Source: Pseudomonadota bacterium
GTDB lineage: Bacteria > Pseudomonadota > Gammaproteobacteria > Burkholderiales > Burkholderiaceae_C
Length of the DNA stretch: 54,338 bases
Assembly: GCA_021846965.1 (NCBI GenBank)
Contig: JAJZWA010000023.1
Coordinates: 1-54,338 of the forward strand
Direction: 5' to 3'
Below the pieces are notes generated by a model that made no database searches, was not told where the DNA came from, and saw only the letters and a list, made by a program, of their open reading frames with translations. The number at the start of each line of letters is the position of its first letter. The stretch's first letter is position 1. The position numbers were made by a program, and so were the translations under genes. Of the stretch, positions 46,827 to 54,338 are shown one piece after another.

Positions 46827-48050
46827 ATGCGCGACTGGACCGCCCGACCTGAAATGCTGCGTGTGCTGCGCATGCTGCGCGCGCTGCGCGAGCGCTTCGA
46901 GCAGTGCCGCCTGGCGCAGACGGCGGGCAGCCTGACCTTCACCACCCTGATCTCCCTGGTCCCCTTGCTGGCGGTGGGCCTGTCGCTGTTCACCGCCTTC
47001 CCGGCCTTTCGCCACATGGAGCAGCACCTGCAGCAGCGCCTGGCCGCCACCATGCTGCCGCCGCGCATCGCCGACACCGTGCTGGGCTACCTCAATGCCT
47101 TCGCGGCGCGCGCCGCCGGGCTCGGCGTGGCCGGAGTCGCCGGGCTGGCGCTGAGCGCGACCTCGCTGATGCTCACCGTGGATCGCGCGCTCAATGGCAT
47201 CTGGTTCACCGCCCGGGCCCGTCCCCTGGGCCAGCGCGTGCTGCTGTACTGGGCCGCGCTCACGCTGGGTCCGCTGGCCATGGGCTCCACGCTTGCCGTG
47301 TCGTGGGCGGCGCTGGCCTCCCGGCACGGCCTGCTGCACCATATGCCGGGGACGGCCAGCGCCTTCCTGACGGCGCTTTCCTGGCTGTTCGTCGCGCTGG
47401 CGCTGGGCGCGCTGTACCGCTTTTCGCCGAATGCCGACGTGCGCTGGCCCGACGCCCTGGGAGGTGCCGCGCTGGCTGCCGTGGGATTCGGCCTGGCCGG
47501 GCGGGTGTTCACCTGGTACGTGGGCAGCGCGGCCAACTTCACCGCGGTGTATGGCACCTTCGCGGCCCTGCCCATGTTCCTGCTGTGGATCTACTGCAGC
47601 TGGATGGTCGTGCTGCTCGGAGCGATGGTCGCCGCGCACCTGCCCCTGCTGCGCCTGCACGCACAGCCCCACGCGCGCGGCCCCGGCACCGATTTCCTGC
47701 TGGCCCTGCGCCTGCTGCGTCTGCTCGAGCAGGCGCGGGGCGCCGAGGACGCGGGACGCGACATCCTCGCCCTCGGGGCCAGCCTGCGCTGCGACCCGCT
47801 GCACCTTCGCCCCCTGCTGGACCTGCTGGAGCGCCTGGGATGGGTGGGGCGCGTCGCGCCCTCGCCGCGCCACCGATGGATGCGCTGGGCCCTGCTCGTG
47901 GATCCGCGGCAGGCGCCCGCCCAGGCCCTGCTGGACCAGCTCGTGCTGGACCACCATGCGGCAGCCGGCGCCTCGACGCGCCTGGCCCAGGCGCTGCAGC
48001 CTCTGCAGGCCCTGAGCCTGCACGACCTGCTGCAGCACGAAAGCGCTTGA
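46827..48050 (+). CDS. YihY/RbfK-like integral membrane protein (former ribonuclease BN family)
   Basis: A 407-residue inner-membrane protein of the YihY family with six predicted helices in the first 270 residues. SLTFTTLISLVPLLAVGLSLF is helix 1, and FTAVYGTFAALPMFLLWIYCSWMVVLLGA holds the conserved late motif. A soluble C-terminal part (about 285-400) resembles a winged helix. Its RNase BN label is historical and the function is unknown. ATG 46827 is 11 bases from the wrbA start; an internal ATG at 46854 would leave a more ordinary gap of 38 bases. Confidence 0.9.
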   Translation: MRDWTARPEMLRVLRMLRALRERFEQCRLAQTAGSLTFTTLISLVPLLAVGLSLFTAFPAFRHMEQHLQQRLAATMLPPRIADTVLGYLNAFAARAAGLGVAGVAGLALSATSLMLTVDRALNGIWFTARARPLGQRVLLYWAALTLGPLAMGSTLAVSWAALASRHGLLHHMPGTASAFLTALSWLFVALALGALYRFSPNADVRWPDALGGAALAAVGFGLAGRVFTWYVGSAANFTAVYGTFAALPMFLLWIYCSWMVVLLGAMVAAHLPLLRLHAQPHARGPGTDFLLALRLLRLLEQARGAEDAGRDILALGASLRCDPLHLRPLLDLLERLGWVGRVAPSPRHRWMRWALLVDPRQAPAQALLDQLVLDHHAAAGASTRLAQALQPLQALSLHDLLQHESA

Positions 48051-48229
48051 TCGCTGGCTTCGGGCGGGTGCGGAACACGCCGGAATAACCCCATGCACAC
48101 TGTTTGAAGGCTGGCGCCGGAGCCTGTGCGGGGTGCAAAATGGCCTCAGGCTCGACCCGGCTACCCGCAGGGGCCGGCCATGCCGCGCGGACACGCGGGG
48201 CGCCCCTCCTGTCCACTCGAGGCGCGAAC

Positions 48230-48655
48230 ATGCAGATCACGGTGCACCGAGGTCCCGAACTCTGGCGCGAGCCCCGAAGCCTGGCCGCGGCCACCTACAA
48301 CCTTGCGCGCACGCTGCAGATGCGCAGCGCCAATGGCGTGGCTTTCGTGCCCATTCGCAGCCTGCAGGTGCTGGCCATCGTCGACCGCGACGAATTCGTG
48401 TTCGTCGACAGCCAGCAACGCGCACTCGCCTTGCTGGCCTGGGAGCGCCTGCGCCCCGACCACCGCACCGGGCTGGACCAGGCCGTGGAGTTCGAGGCGG
48501 TAGGCTATGGCGAGCCCGCGCGCGACGCCATGCAGCGACTGCCGCGGGAATTCCATGAGGCCCTGCATGCCGTCGCCCAGCGCAACCGCGGCGACCAGTC
48601 CGCCACGCTGCTGCACCTGCCGGTGCGCGGCGAGCGGCGCGGGCGCGGCACCTGA
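48230..48655 (+). CDS. Conserved hypothetical protein, 141 aa
   Basis: I do not recognise this protein. It starts MQITVHRGPELWREP at ATG 48230; longer versions would begin in a Gly/Ala-rich segment that looks untranslated. A mixed alpha/beta composition, no signal peptide and no membrane segment suggest a small cytoplasmic protein. Residues 45-75 (PIRSLQVLAIVDRDEFVFVDSQQ) look like two beta strands, and the end is basic (RGERRGRGT). It stands alone between yihY and the opposing small gene. The 179 bases before it hold no other gene. Confidence 0.65.
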   Translation: MQITVHRGPELWREPRSLAAATYNLARTLQMRSANGVAFVPIRSLQVLAIVDRDEFVFVDSQQRALALLAWERLRPDHRTGLDQAVEFEAVGYGEPARDAMQRLPREFHEALHAVAQRNRGDQSATLLHLPVRGERRGRGT

Positions 48656-48676
48656 GCCTGCCGGCGCCGCGAGCGC

Positions 48677-48982
48677 CTATTCGTCGTCGGCCAGCTCGGG
48701 GTCCCAGCCGCGGGCGCGGGCCTGCTCGATGGCCTGCTGGTACACGGCCTGGTGGCGCTGGAGCAAGTCGGCGGGCAGCTTGCTGGGCAGGCCGCCGTGG
48801 CGGTCCCAAGCCTGCTCGACGCGCTGCGCCAGCTCCTGCATGCGCCCCAGGCTCCAGCCGGCGCAGTCCTGGTCGTCGGGAATCAGGCCGAACACCCGCG
48901 CGTCCAGCACGATGCGTCCGAGTTGGGTCAGGCCGTGGCGGTCGGCGTGCAGGCCGGGGTAGACGGAAGCGGTGGTGTTCAT
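48677..48982 (-). CDS. Conserved hypothetical protein, 101 aa, coupled to carbonic anhydrase
   Basis: A 101-residue soluble, helix-rich protein rich in charged residues (ELAQRVEQAWDRHGG, LLQRHQAVYQQAIEQARARGW) with an acidic end (PELADDE). I do not know its family. ATG 48982 overlaps the carbonic anhydrase stop (ATGA) and has GAGGAAACC upstream, so it is a real, translationally coupled gene. A role as partner or regulator of carbonic anhydrase is only suggested by this arrangement. Confidence 0.8.
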   Translation of the reverse strand: MNTTASVYPGLHADRHGLTQLGRIVLDARVFGLIPDDQDCAGWSLGRMQELAQRVEQAWDRHGGLPSKLPADLLQRHQAVYQQAIEQARARGWDPELADDE

Positions 48983-49659
48983 CGGTTTCCTCGGGTGACG
49001 CCGTGGTCGACGTAGTTCAGCGCGGAGCCGAAGCGCTCGGTCAACGCCTGCCCGCCGCGCACGGCCAGCCCCAGGTCGCGCAACAGGCCGTCCTTCAGGC
49101 CGTAGCAGCAGGCGTGCACCTCCACATGCTGGCCCCGGGCCCAGGCGTCCTGCAACACCGTGGTGCGGCACACGTTGTGCGCCTGCTCGAGGGCGTTGAG
49201 CTCGCACAGGCGATCCCAGCGCTGGTCCACGGGCAAGGCGGCCAGGCGTGCGGCGTGGCGCTCCATGACGTCGCCCACGTGGCCCAGCCAGTTGTCCACC
49301 AGGCCCACGCGCGCGCCGTCCAGCACCGCCTTGACGCCGCCGCAGCCGTAATGCCCGACCACCAGGATATGCTCGACGCGCAGCACGTCGACCGCGAATT
49401 GCAGCGTGGACATGGAGTTCATGTCCGAGTGCGGCATCACGTTGGCCACGTTGCGGTGCACGAACACCTCACCCGGGGCGAGGTCGATGACCTCGTTGGC
49501 GGGAACCCGCGAATCCGCGCAGCCGATCCAGAAATATTTGGGTGCCTGCAGGCGCGCCAGCGTGGGAAAGAAGTCCGGACGCGTTTCGTTGACGCGGCGA
49601 ACCCAGCGGCGGTTGTTGTCGAACAGCGCGGCGTAGTCGGGATCGAATTCCTGGGGCAT
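48979..49659 (-). CDS. can: Beta-class carbonic anhydrase
   Basis: A 226-residue cytoplasmic zinc enzyme converting CO2 and water to bicarbonate. The zinc ligands are C47 and C106 with H103 (IGCADSRVPANE and GHYGCGGV), and D49 with R51 is the gatekeeper pair. VFVHRNVANVMPHSDMNSMSTLQFAVDVLRV is the conserved dimer/active-site segment. ATG 49659 starts MPQEFDPDYAALFDNNRRW, as in E. coli Can; the open frame before it is not conserved-looking. It is cotranscribed with the small downstream gene. Confidence 0.95.
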   Translation of the reverse strand: MPQEFDPDYAALFDNNRRWVRRVNETRPDFFPTLARLQAPKYFWIGCADSRVPANEVIDLAPGEVFVHRNVANVMPHSDMNSMSTLQFAVDVLRVEHILVVGHYGCGGVKAVLDGARVGLVDNWLGHVGDVMERHAARLAALPVDQRWDRLCELNALEQAHNVCRTTVLQDAWARGQHVEVHACCYGLKDGLLRDLGLAVRGGQALTERFGSALNYVDHGVTRGNR

Positions 49660-49744
49660 GAAGGTCCTGGTCCTGTGGATTGCGCTCCATGCTAACGCCT
49701 CCCTACTCCACGACCGTTTCGTGCGCAAGCGAAGGCCCCTTGCC

Positions 49745-49781
49745 GCATGGGCCCACACTCCGGGGGGAATGTGGCCCATGC
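49745..49781. terminator. Imperfect stem-loop between porin and carbonic anhydrase genes
   Basis: GCATGGGCCCACA (49745-49757) pairs with TGTGGCCCATGC (49770-49781) with one bulged C across a 12-base loop. A smaller CCCCC-AC-GGGGG stem (49831-49842) lies just after the porin stop. Either may end the porin message. Nothing else is seen in 49660-49846. Confidence 0.5.
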
Positions 49782-49846
49782 GCCACGCTGAACGGCACCG
49801 GGAGCCCCGCGGCGGGCCGGGGATTCCCGCCCCCCACGGGGGCCTC

Positions 49847-51022
49847 TCAGAAACTGTGGGAAAGCCCCAGGGACACGCCGTTGGAGTTGCGCCCCACGAT
49901 GCCGTGCACCACGTCCCCGGCGGCGCCCACGGCCAGCGCGGTGCCCAGGCGGGTCGGCGTGGCGCCCTCGTTCACGATATGCGCCGCCGACGCATACACC
50001 AGGGTTCGTGCCGACAGCGGGTGGCTGTAGCCCACGGCCACCTGGGTGGCATGCGAGCTGTCCACCCGCCTGGGCGCGGGGGCCATGGAATCGATGTGAT
50101 GCCCGATGGAGGCCATCAGCCGACCCCGGCCCAGCGGCAGGCCCAGGCCCAGGTCGATCATGCGCTGGCGCCCGGTGGCGCCGTCGGCGCTGCCCTGCTG
50201 CGCCTGCGCGTACAGGTCCAGCGCGCCCAGGCCCAGGCTGGCGTAGGCCTGCCACAGGCGGTAGGTCTCGCCCTGGGTCTGGCCGGCACCCGCGTAGGCG
50301 TGACGCCAGCGACTCCAGTCGAAGCCCAGCGTGAGCGCGGCCGCGCGGTAATGCGCGCCGAGGATCCACACCTGGGGGTCGCGCGCGTCGTCGGCGTCGG
50401 CGTCCGACCGCGTGCCGCGCGCATGCGGCGTGAACTGGGCCTGCAGGCCGAAGCCTCCCCGATCCGGCGTGGACCAGCTCAGCGCCTGGCTGAGGCGCGA
50501 CATGTCGAGACCGGCGCGGTTGTTGCCCACCAGCGAGATATTGCCCACCTGGCCCAGGAAGGCTCCCTCGAAGGCATCGCCCTGCGCGGAGTGTTCGTCC
50601 AGGAGCGTGGCCTGGCGCCCGCCGCGCAGCGTGCCCAGCCGCCCTTCGAGCCCGATCCAGGCCGCGCGCTGCATGAACCCCCCGCCGGAGCACTCGGGAT
50701 CGCCGCCGGCGTCGAGCTGGTTCAGGCCCACGCCGCAAAAGCCGGTCTCCGCCAGGAAGTCCAGCCTCAGGCCGGGAGTCAGCCGGGTGGCGCCGCGCAC
50801 GCCCAGGCGCGAGCCGGTGACACCGCCCGCCCCCATGCCGGTGACCGCGGTGGGAACCGGCCCGACGTCGGGGTCGTAGGGGTGCTGGCGCACCCCGCTG
50901 AAGCGCGCGACGCTGACGTCGATGGAACCATAGAGTTGCAGCGTGGAATCCTGCGCCTGGGCGCAGCCGCAGCAGGCGGCTGCCGCACCGCCTGCCTGCA
51001 CAAGCCATCGGGAAAGCTTCAT
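49847..51022 (-). CDS. Gram-negative porin, betaproteobacterial type
   Basis: A 391-residue outer-membrane general porin of the 16-strand trimeric type found in Burkholderia, Bordetella and relatives. The signal peptide ([23 protein letters not shown]) is followed by [19 protein letters not shown] as strand 1. [25 protein letters not shown] and [24 protein letters not shown] are the usual early strands. The chain ends LGLSHSF, with the C-terminal Phe needed for assembly by the BAM complex. Two Cys in the loop region (about 113-130) may form a disulfide. ATG 51022 opens the signal peptide. A large stem-loop lies in the upstream leader. Confidence 0.92.
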   Translation of the reverse strand: MKLSRWLVQAGGAAAACCGCAQAQDSTLQLYGSIDVSVARFSGVRQHPYDPDVGPVPTAVTGMGAGGVTGSRLGVRGATRLTPGLRLDFLAETGFCGVGLNQLDAGGDPECSGGGFMQRAAWIGLEGRLGTLRGGRQATLLDEHSAQGDAFEGAFLGQVGNISLVGNNRAGLDMSRLSQALSWSTPDRGGFGLQAQFTPHARGTRSDADADDARDPQVWILGAHYRAAALTLGFDWSRWRHAYAGAGQTQGETYRLWQAYASLGLGALDLYAQAQQGSADGATGRQRMIDLGLGLPLGRGRLMASIGHHIDSMAPAPRRVDSSHATQVAVGYSHPLSARTLVYASAAHIVNEGATPTRLGTALAVGAAGDVVHGIVGRNSNGVSLGLSHSF

Positions 51023-51086
51023 GGTCGGAATCCAGAGTTCGGAACCGAGGGCCTTCGACCACGCAGGCGCCAGCGCGCCCGGCATG

Positions 51087-51121
51087 CTCCTCCCCGCGCC
51101 CTCGTCGACGAGGGGGAGGAG
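51087..51121 (-). other. Nested stem-loop in the porin leader
   Basis: CCCTCGTCGACGAGGG (51099-51114) is a perfect palindrome, enclosed by CTCCTCC (51087-51093) and GGAGGAG (51115-51121). It lies 65-100 bases upstream of the porin start and about 150 bases after the nitronate monooxygenase stop. It may be a terminator for that gene or a regulatory leader for the porin. No gene is seen in 51023-51270. Confidence 0.55.
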
Positions 51122-51270
51122 AAGCTTGTAGGTTGCGCGACACGCGGGCGTCGCCCACGACCCTGCGACCCGACGGGCTGTCAGGTCAGCGGGTCATGCT
51201 GCATGCGCGCGACGGTCCCCGCGATGGCCGGGACTGGGGCGGCCCCCCCAGGGCTCGTCGAGCCGCCGGC

Positions 51271-52230
51271 TCAGGCCCCGCACAGGCGGGCTCGGGCCGC
51301 CTGGTATTCGGCCTGCAGGCGCTGCACCAGCGCGCGCGCCGGCAGGACCTCGCGCACGGCGCCGATGCCCTGCCCGCAGCCCCAGATGTCCTTCCAGGCC
51401 TTGGCTCCGCCGATGGCGGCTGCGAAGTCCATCTGGCTGGGGTCTCCGGCCGGCAGGTGGTCGGGATCGAGCCCGGCGGCCACGATGGAGCCGCGCAGGT
51501 AATTGCCCAGCACGCCGGTGAACAGGCTGGAATAGACGATGTCGCGCGCGCTGGAGTCCACCACCATCTGCTTGTAGGCGCCGACCGCGCGCGCCTCCTC
51601 GGTGGCGATGAAGGCGCTGCCCATGTAGGCCAGGTCGGCGCCCATGGCCTGCGCGGCGAGGATGGAATCGCCGCGCGCGATGGCGCCCGACAACACCAGC
51701 GGTCCATCGAACCAGGCGCGGATTTCCTGCACCAGCGCGAAAGGCGACAGGGTCCCCGCGTGTCCGCCGGCCCCGGCCGCCACCGCGATCAGCCCGTCGG
51801 CGCCCTTCTCGATGGCCTTGTGCGCGAAGCGATCGTCGATCACGTCGTGCAGCACGATGCCTCCCCAGGAGTGGACGGCCTGGTTCACCTCGGGGCGCGC
51901 GCCCAGCGAGGTGATCACCAGCGGCACCCGGTAGCGCGCGCACAGCTGCATGTCGTGCTCCAGGCGCTCGTTGCTGCGATGCACGATCTGGTTCACGGCG
52001 AAGGGTGCCGCCGGCTGCTCGGGATGCGCGCGGTCCCAGGCGGCCAGCGCCTCGGTGATCTGCGCCAGCCACTCGTCGAGCTGGGAGGCCGGACGTGCGT
52101 TGAGCGCCGGAAAACTGCCGACGATGCCCGCGGTGCATTGCGCGATCACCAGTTCGGGGTTGGAGATGATGAACAGCGGCGAGCCGATCACCGGCAGGCG
52201 CAGGCGGGACAGGACAGCGGGCAGGGACAT
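51271..52230 (-). CDS. Nitronate monooxygenase family FMN protein
   Basis: A 319-residue TIM-barrel flavoprotein that oxidises nitronates such as propionate 3-nitronate, or a related enoyl-reductase-like enzyme. [36 protein letters not shown] is the N-terminal FMN segment. The catalytic-type His is in [14 protein letters not shown], and [18 protein letters not shown] and [11 protein letters not shown] bind FMN phosphate. The C-terminal [19 protein letters not shown] is typical of this branch, often found next to acyl-CoA dehydrogenases. It is 12 bases after the acyl-CoA dehydrogenase gene and is likely cotranscribed with it. Confidence 0.9.
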   Translation of the reverse strand: MSLPAVLSRLRLPVIGSPLFIISNPELVIAQCTAGIVGSFPALNARPASQLDEWLAQITEALAAWDRAHPEQPAAPFAVNQIVHRSNERLEHDMQLCARYRVPLVITSLGARPEVNQAVHSWGGIVLHDVIDDRFAHKAIEKGADGLIAVAAGAGGHAGTLSPFALVQEIRAWFDGPLVLSGAIARGDSILAAQAMGADLAYMGSAFIATEEARAVGAYKQMVVDSSARDIVYSSLFTGVLGNYLRGSIVAAGLDPDHLPAGDPSQMDFAAAIGGAKAWKDIWGCGQGIGAVREVLPARALVQRLQAEYQAARARLCGA

Positions 52231-52242
52231 GGGCGCGGGCGC

Positions 52243-54030
52243 TCAGAACATCTCGGAAGGAAGCGCCATGACGCTGTCGGCCCCGTCGACCACGGAGTCG
52301 CGCAGCGCCGCGCAACGCGGCAGCAGGTGGGTGCAGAAGAACTCGGCGGTGGCCTGCTTGGCTCGCGCGAACTCCGCATCCTCGGCGGGCAGGGTCTCGG
52401 CGGCCAGCCAGGCGCGGCCCATCTGCCATGCGCTGAACAGATAGCCGCACAACATCAGATAGGGCACGCTGCCGGCATAGGCCCTGGCGGGCGCCTCGGC
52501 GCCGTTGCGCACCAGGAAGTCGACCACGTCGCCAAAGGCGCGCAGGGCCTCGTCCAGGCGCCTGGCCATGGTGCCCGCCCCGGCCTGCGAACGGGCCGCC
52601 AGTTCCCGCTGGGTCGCACGCACCCGCTCGGCGAACTGTCCGGCCAGCGCTCCGGAATCGCGCAGGGTCTTGCGTCCCACGAGGTCGTTGGCCTGGATGG
52701 CCGTGGTGCCTTCGTAGATCGGCAGGATGCGTGCGTCGCGGTAATGCTGCGCGGCGCCGGTTTCCTCGATGAATCCCATGCCGCCATGCACCTGCACCCC
52801 CAGCGAGCTCACCTCGAGGCTGACCTCGGTGCTGAAGCCCTTGACCACCGGCACCAGGAATTCGTAGGCGGCCGTGTGCGCGGCACGGCGCGAGGCGTCG
52901 GCCTCGCCGATGCCCAGGTCGTGCAGACCGGCGGCGACCAGGGCCAGCGCGCGCGAACCCTCGGTCAGCGCACGCATGGTCATGAGCATGCGCCGCACGT
53001 CGGGGTGGTGCACGATGGTCGTCGACTCGCGCGCGCCCGGCGGGCGCGACTGCACGCGCTGGCGCGCGTAGGCCGCGGCCTGCTGGTAGGCGCGCTCGGA
53101 CAGGCCCACGCCCTGCATGCCCACGGCATAGCGCGCCGCGTTCATCATGATGAACATGAATTCCAGCCCGCGCCCGGGCTCGCCGACCATCTCGGCGATG
53201 GCGCCGGGGCCGACCTCGCCCTTGTCGTCGCCATACAGCAGCACGGCGGTCGGGCTGGCCTTGATGCCCAGCTTGTGCTCCAGCGAAGCGCACCAGACGT
53301 CGTTGCGCCTGCCGTCCTCGAGCACCTTCGGGGCGATGAACAGGGAAATGCCCTTGACCCCGGCCGGAGCGTCCGGCAGGCGCGCGAGCACCAGGTGGAC
53401 GATGTTGTCCGCCATGTCGTGCTCGCCGTAGGTGATGAAGATCTTCTGCCCGAACAGCCGGTAGCTTCCGTCGTCCTGCGGAACCGCCCGGGTGCGCACC
53501 AGCGCGAGGTCCGAGCCGGCCTGGGGCTCGGTGAGGTTCATCGTGCCGGTCCACTCCCCCGACACCAGGCGCGGCAGGTAGCGCGCCTGCTGCGAAGCCG
53601 ACCCGGCGGTCAGCAGGGCCTCGATGGCGCCGTCGGTGAGCAACGGGCACAGCGCGAAACTGAGGTTCGCGCTGTTGAGCATTTCATTGCAGGCGGCCCC
53701 GATCAGCTTGGGCAGGCCCTGGCCGCCATGCTCCTGCGGGTGCTGCAAGCCCTGCCAGCCACCCTGGGTGAAGCTGGCGTAGGCCTGGCGGAACCCCGGC
53801 GAGGTGCTCACCACGCCGTCCTTCCAGGTCGAGGGCTGCTGGTCGCCGGAGCGGTTCAGCGGCGCCACGATCTCGCGCGTGAAGCGCGCGCATTCCTCCA
53901 GCACGGCAGCCGCGGTCTCGGCATCCGCGCCGGCATCGCGATAGGCGGGTGTCGCCGCCACCTCGTCCAGCCCGGCGAGCTTGCCGAGCACGAACATCAT
54001 GTCCTTCACCGGGGCGTTGTAGTCACTCAT
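52243..54030 (-). CDS. Acyl-CoA dehydrogenase (long, DmdC/FadE-like type)
   Basis: A 595-residue FAD enzyme introducing a trans double bond in an acyl-CoA and passing electrons to ETF. An N-terminal extension ([21 protein letters not shown]) is typical of the roughly 600-residue branch. [22 protein letters not shown] and [14 protein letters not shown] are the FAD/substrate-binding middle domain. The catalytic Glu lies in [19 protein letters not shown], and an extra C-terminal domain follows (residues from about 460). Members act on medium/long-chain acyl-CoAs or 3-methylthiopropionyl-CoA; which applies here is unclear. It lies 51 bases after etfA and 12 before the nitronate monooxygenase gene, one beta-oxidation cluster. 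Confidence 0.92.
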   Translation of the reverse strand: MSDYNAPVKDMMFVLGKLAGLDEVAATPAYRDAGADAETAAAVLEECARFTREIVAPLNRSGDQQPSTWKDGVVSTSPGFRQAYASFTQGGWQGLQHPQEHGGQGLPKLIGAACNEMLNSANLSFALCPLLTDGAIEALLTAGSASQQARYLPRLVSGEWTGTMNLTEPQAGSDLALVRTRAVPQDDGSYRLFGQKIFITYGEHDMADNIVHLVLARLPDAPAGVKGISLFIAPKVLEDGRRNDVWCASLEHKLGIKASPTAVLLYGDDKGEVGPGAIAEMVGEPGRGLEFMFIMMNAARYAVGMQGVGLSERAYQQAAAYARQRVQSRPPGARESTTIVHHPDVRRMLMTMRALTEGSRALALVAAGLHDLGIGEADASRRAAHTAAYEFLVPVVKGFSTEVSLEVSSLGVQVHGGMGFIEETGAAQHYRDARILPIYEGTTAIQANDLVGRKTLRDSGALAGQFAERVRATQRELAARSQAGAGTMARRLDEALRAFGDVVDFLVRNGAEAPARAYAGSVPYLMLCGYLFSAWQMGRAWLAAETLPAEDAEFARAKQATAEFFCTHLLPRCAALRDSVVDGADSVMALPSEMF

Positions 54031-54081
54031 CGGGGCATCCAGCAGGAAGATCCGGCCGGGATCGCCCCGGCCCGGGGAAGA

Positions 54082-54338
54082 TCAGAGAGCGCCCACCATC
54101 TCGGGCACGGCGGTGAACAGGTCGGCCACCAGGCCGTAGTCGGCCACGCCGAAGATCGGCGCCTCCTCGTCCTTGTTGATGGCCACGATCACCTTGGAAT
54201 CCTTCATGCCCGCCAGGTGCTGGATGGCCCCGGAGATGCCCACCGCCACGTACAGCTGGGGGGCGACGATCTTGCCCGTCTGCCCCACCTGCCAGTCGTT
54301 GGGCGCGTAGCCCGCGTCCACCGCGGCGCGGCTGGCGC
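54082..54338 (-). CDS. etfA: Electron transfer flavoprotein alpha subunit, C-terminal part (runs off window)
   Basis: Only the last 85 or so residues are in the window; the gene continues beyond base 54338. The reading [26 protein letters not shown], then [41 protein letters not shown], is the FAD-binding domain of EtfA, including the SGAIQH motif that contacts flavin. It accepts electrons from the neighbouring acyl-CoA dehydrogenase for transfer to ubiquinone. The stop is TGA at 54084-54082. Confidence 0.96.
   Translation of the reverse strand, partial: ASRAAVDAGYAPNDWQVGQTGKIVAPQLYVAVGISGAIQHLAGMKDSKVIVAINKDEEAPIFGVADYGLVADLFTAVPEMVGAL

Overview
The window is chromosomal DNA of very high G+C. 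It most resembles a betaproteobacterium of the order Burkholderiales. The clues are a Gram-negative trimeric porin of the Burkholderia/Bordetella type ending in Phe (49847-51022), polyhydroxybutyrate genes (phasin, phaB), FNR/Anr-like boxes, and a YihY-WrbA-FAD oxidase arrangement. The genus is not assigned. No rRNA, tRNA, transposase, phage gene or CRISPR array was seen.

Region 1 (1-8.6 kb) handles sugars and their overflow. It holds the start of a LamB-type porin, methylglyoxal synthase, an AEC transporter, a SemiSWEET sugar carrier, and a six-gene minus-strand operon: frcB-frcC-frcA-like sugar importer, fucU mutarotase, ROK regulator and aldo/keto reductase. An 8-bp tandem repeat and a duplicated hairpin element lie between the blocks. 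A DUF1479 dioxygenase and a divergent AraC regulator follow (8.6-10.9 kb).

Region 2 (11.0-28.2 kb) is the most interesting part. One long plus-strand operon encodes an IlvD/Edd sugar-acid dehydratase, a complete MalK/E/F/G-type importer, a cytoplasmic GH42 beta-galactosidase, a cytoplasmic GH36 alpha-galactosidase, glycerol-3-phosphate dehydrogenase (GlpD) and glycerol kinase (GlpK). Facing it is a galactonate block (dgoA, dgoK) with a divergent GntR/FadR-type regulator. An exact 13-bp sequence overlaps the predicted -10 boxes of both the regulator and the long operon, so the two arms look co-regulated. I infer a pathway that imports intact (di)galactosylglycerol, for example the deacylated head group of plant or algal galactolipids, or floridoside. 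It would split the compound inside the cell, send glycerol to DHAP by GlpK/GlpD, and send galactose through galactonate to pyruvate and glyceraldehyde 3-phosphate. Galactose dehydrogenase and lactonase are not in the window.

Region 3 (28.2-34.8 kb) has three paralogous exported S10 serine carboxypeptidases, one translationally coupled to a small EF-hand-like protein. Two share a duplicated upstream element.

Region 4 (34.8-43.5 kb) looks like a low-oxygen stress regulon. It comprises phasin-phaB-ppk2-usp, a methyltransferase/erythromycin-esterase fusion, and an AMP-phosphorylase-like/PRPP-synthetase-like/metallo-beta-lactamase RNase operon. Each unit is preceded by an FNR/Anr-like box exactly 22 nt from a -10-like hexamer.

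Region 5 (43.5-54.3 kb) has a Kch-type potassium channel, a GlcD-like FAD oxidase, wrbA, divergent yihY, small unknown genes, beta-carbonic anhydrase, a porin, nitronate monooxygenase, acyl-CoA dehydrogenase and the 3' end of etfA. Identifications rest on reading motifs; no database search was run.
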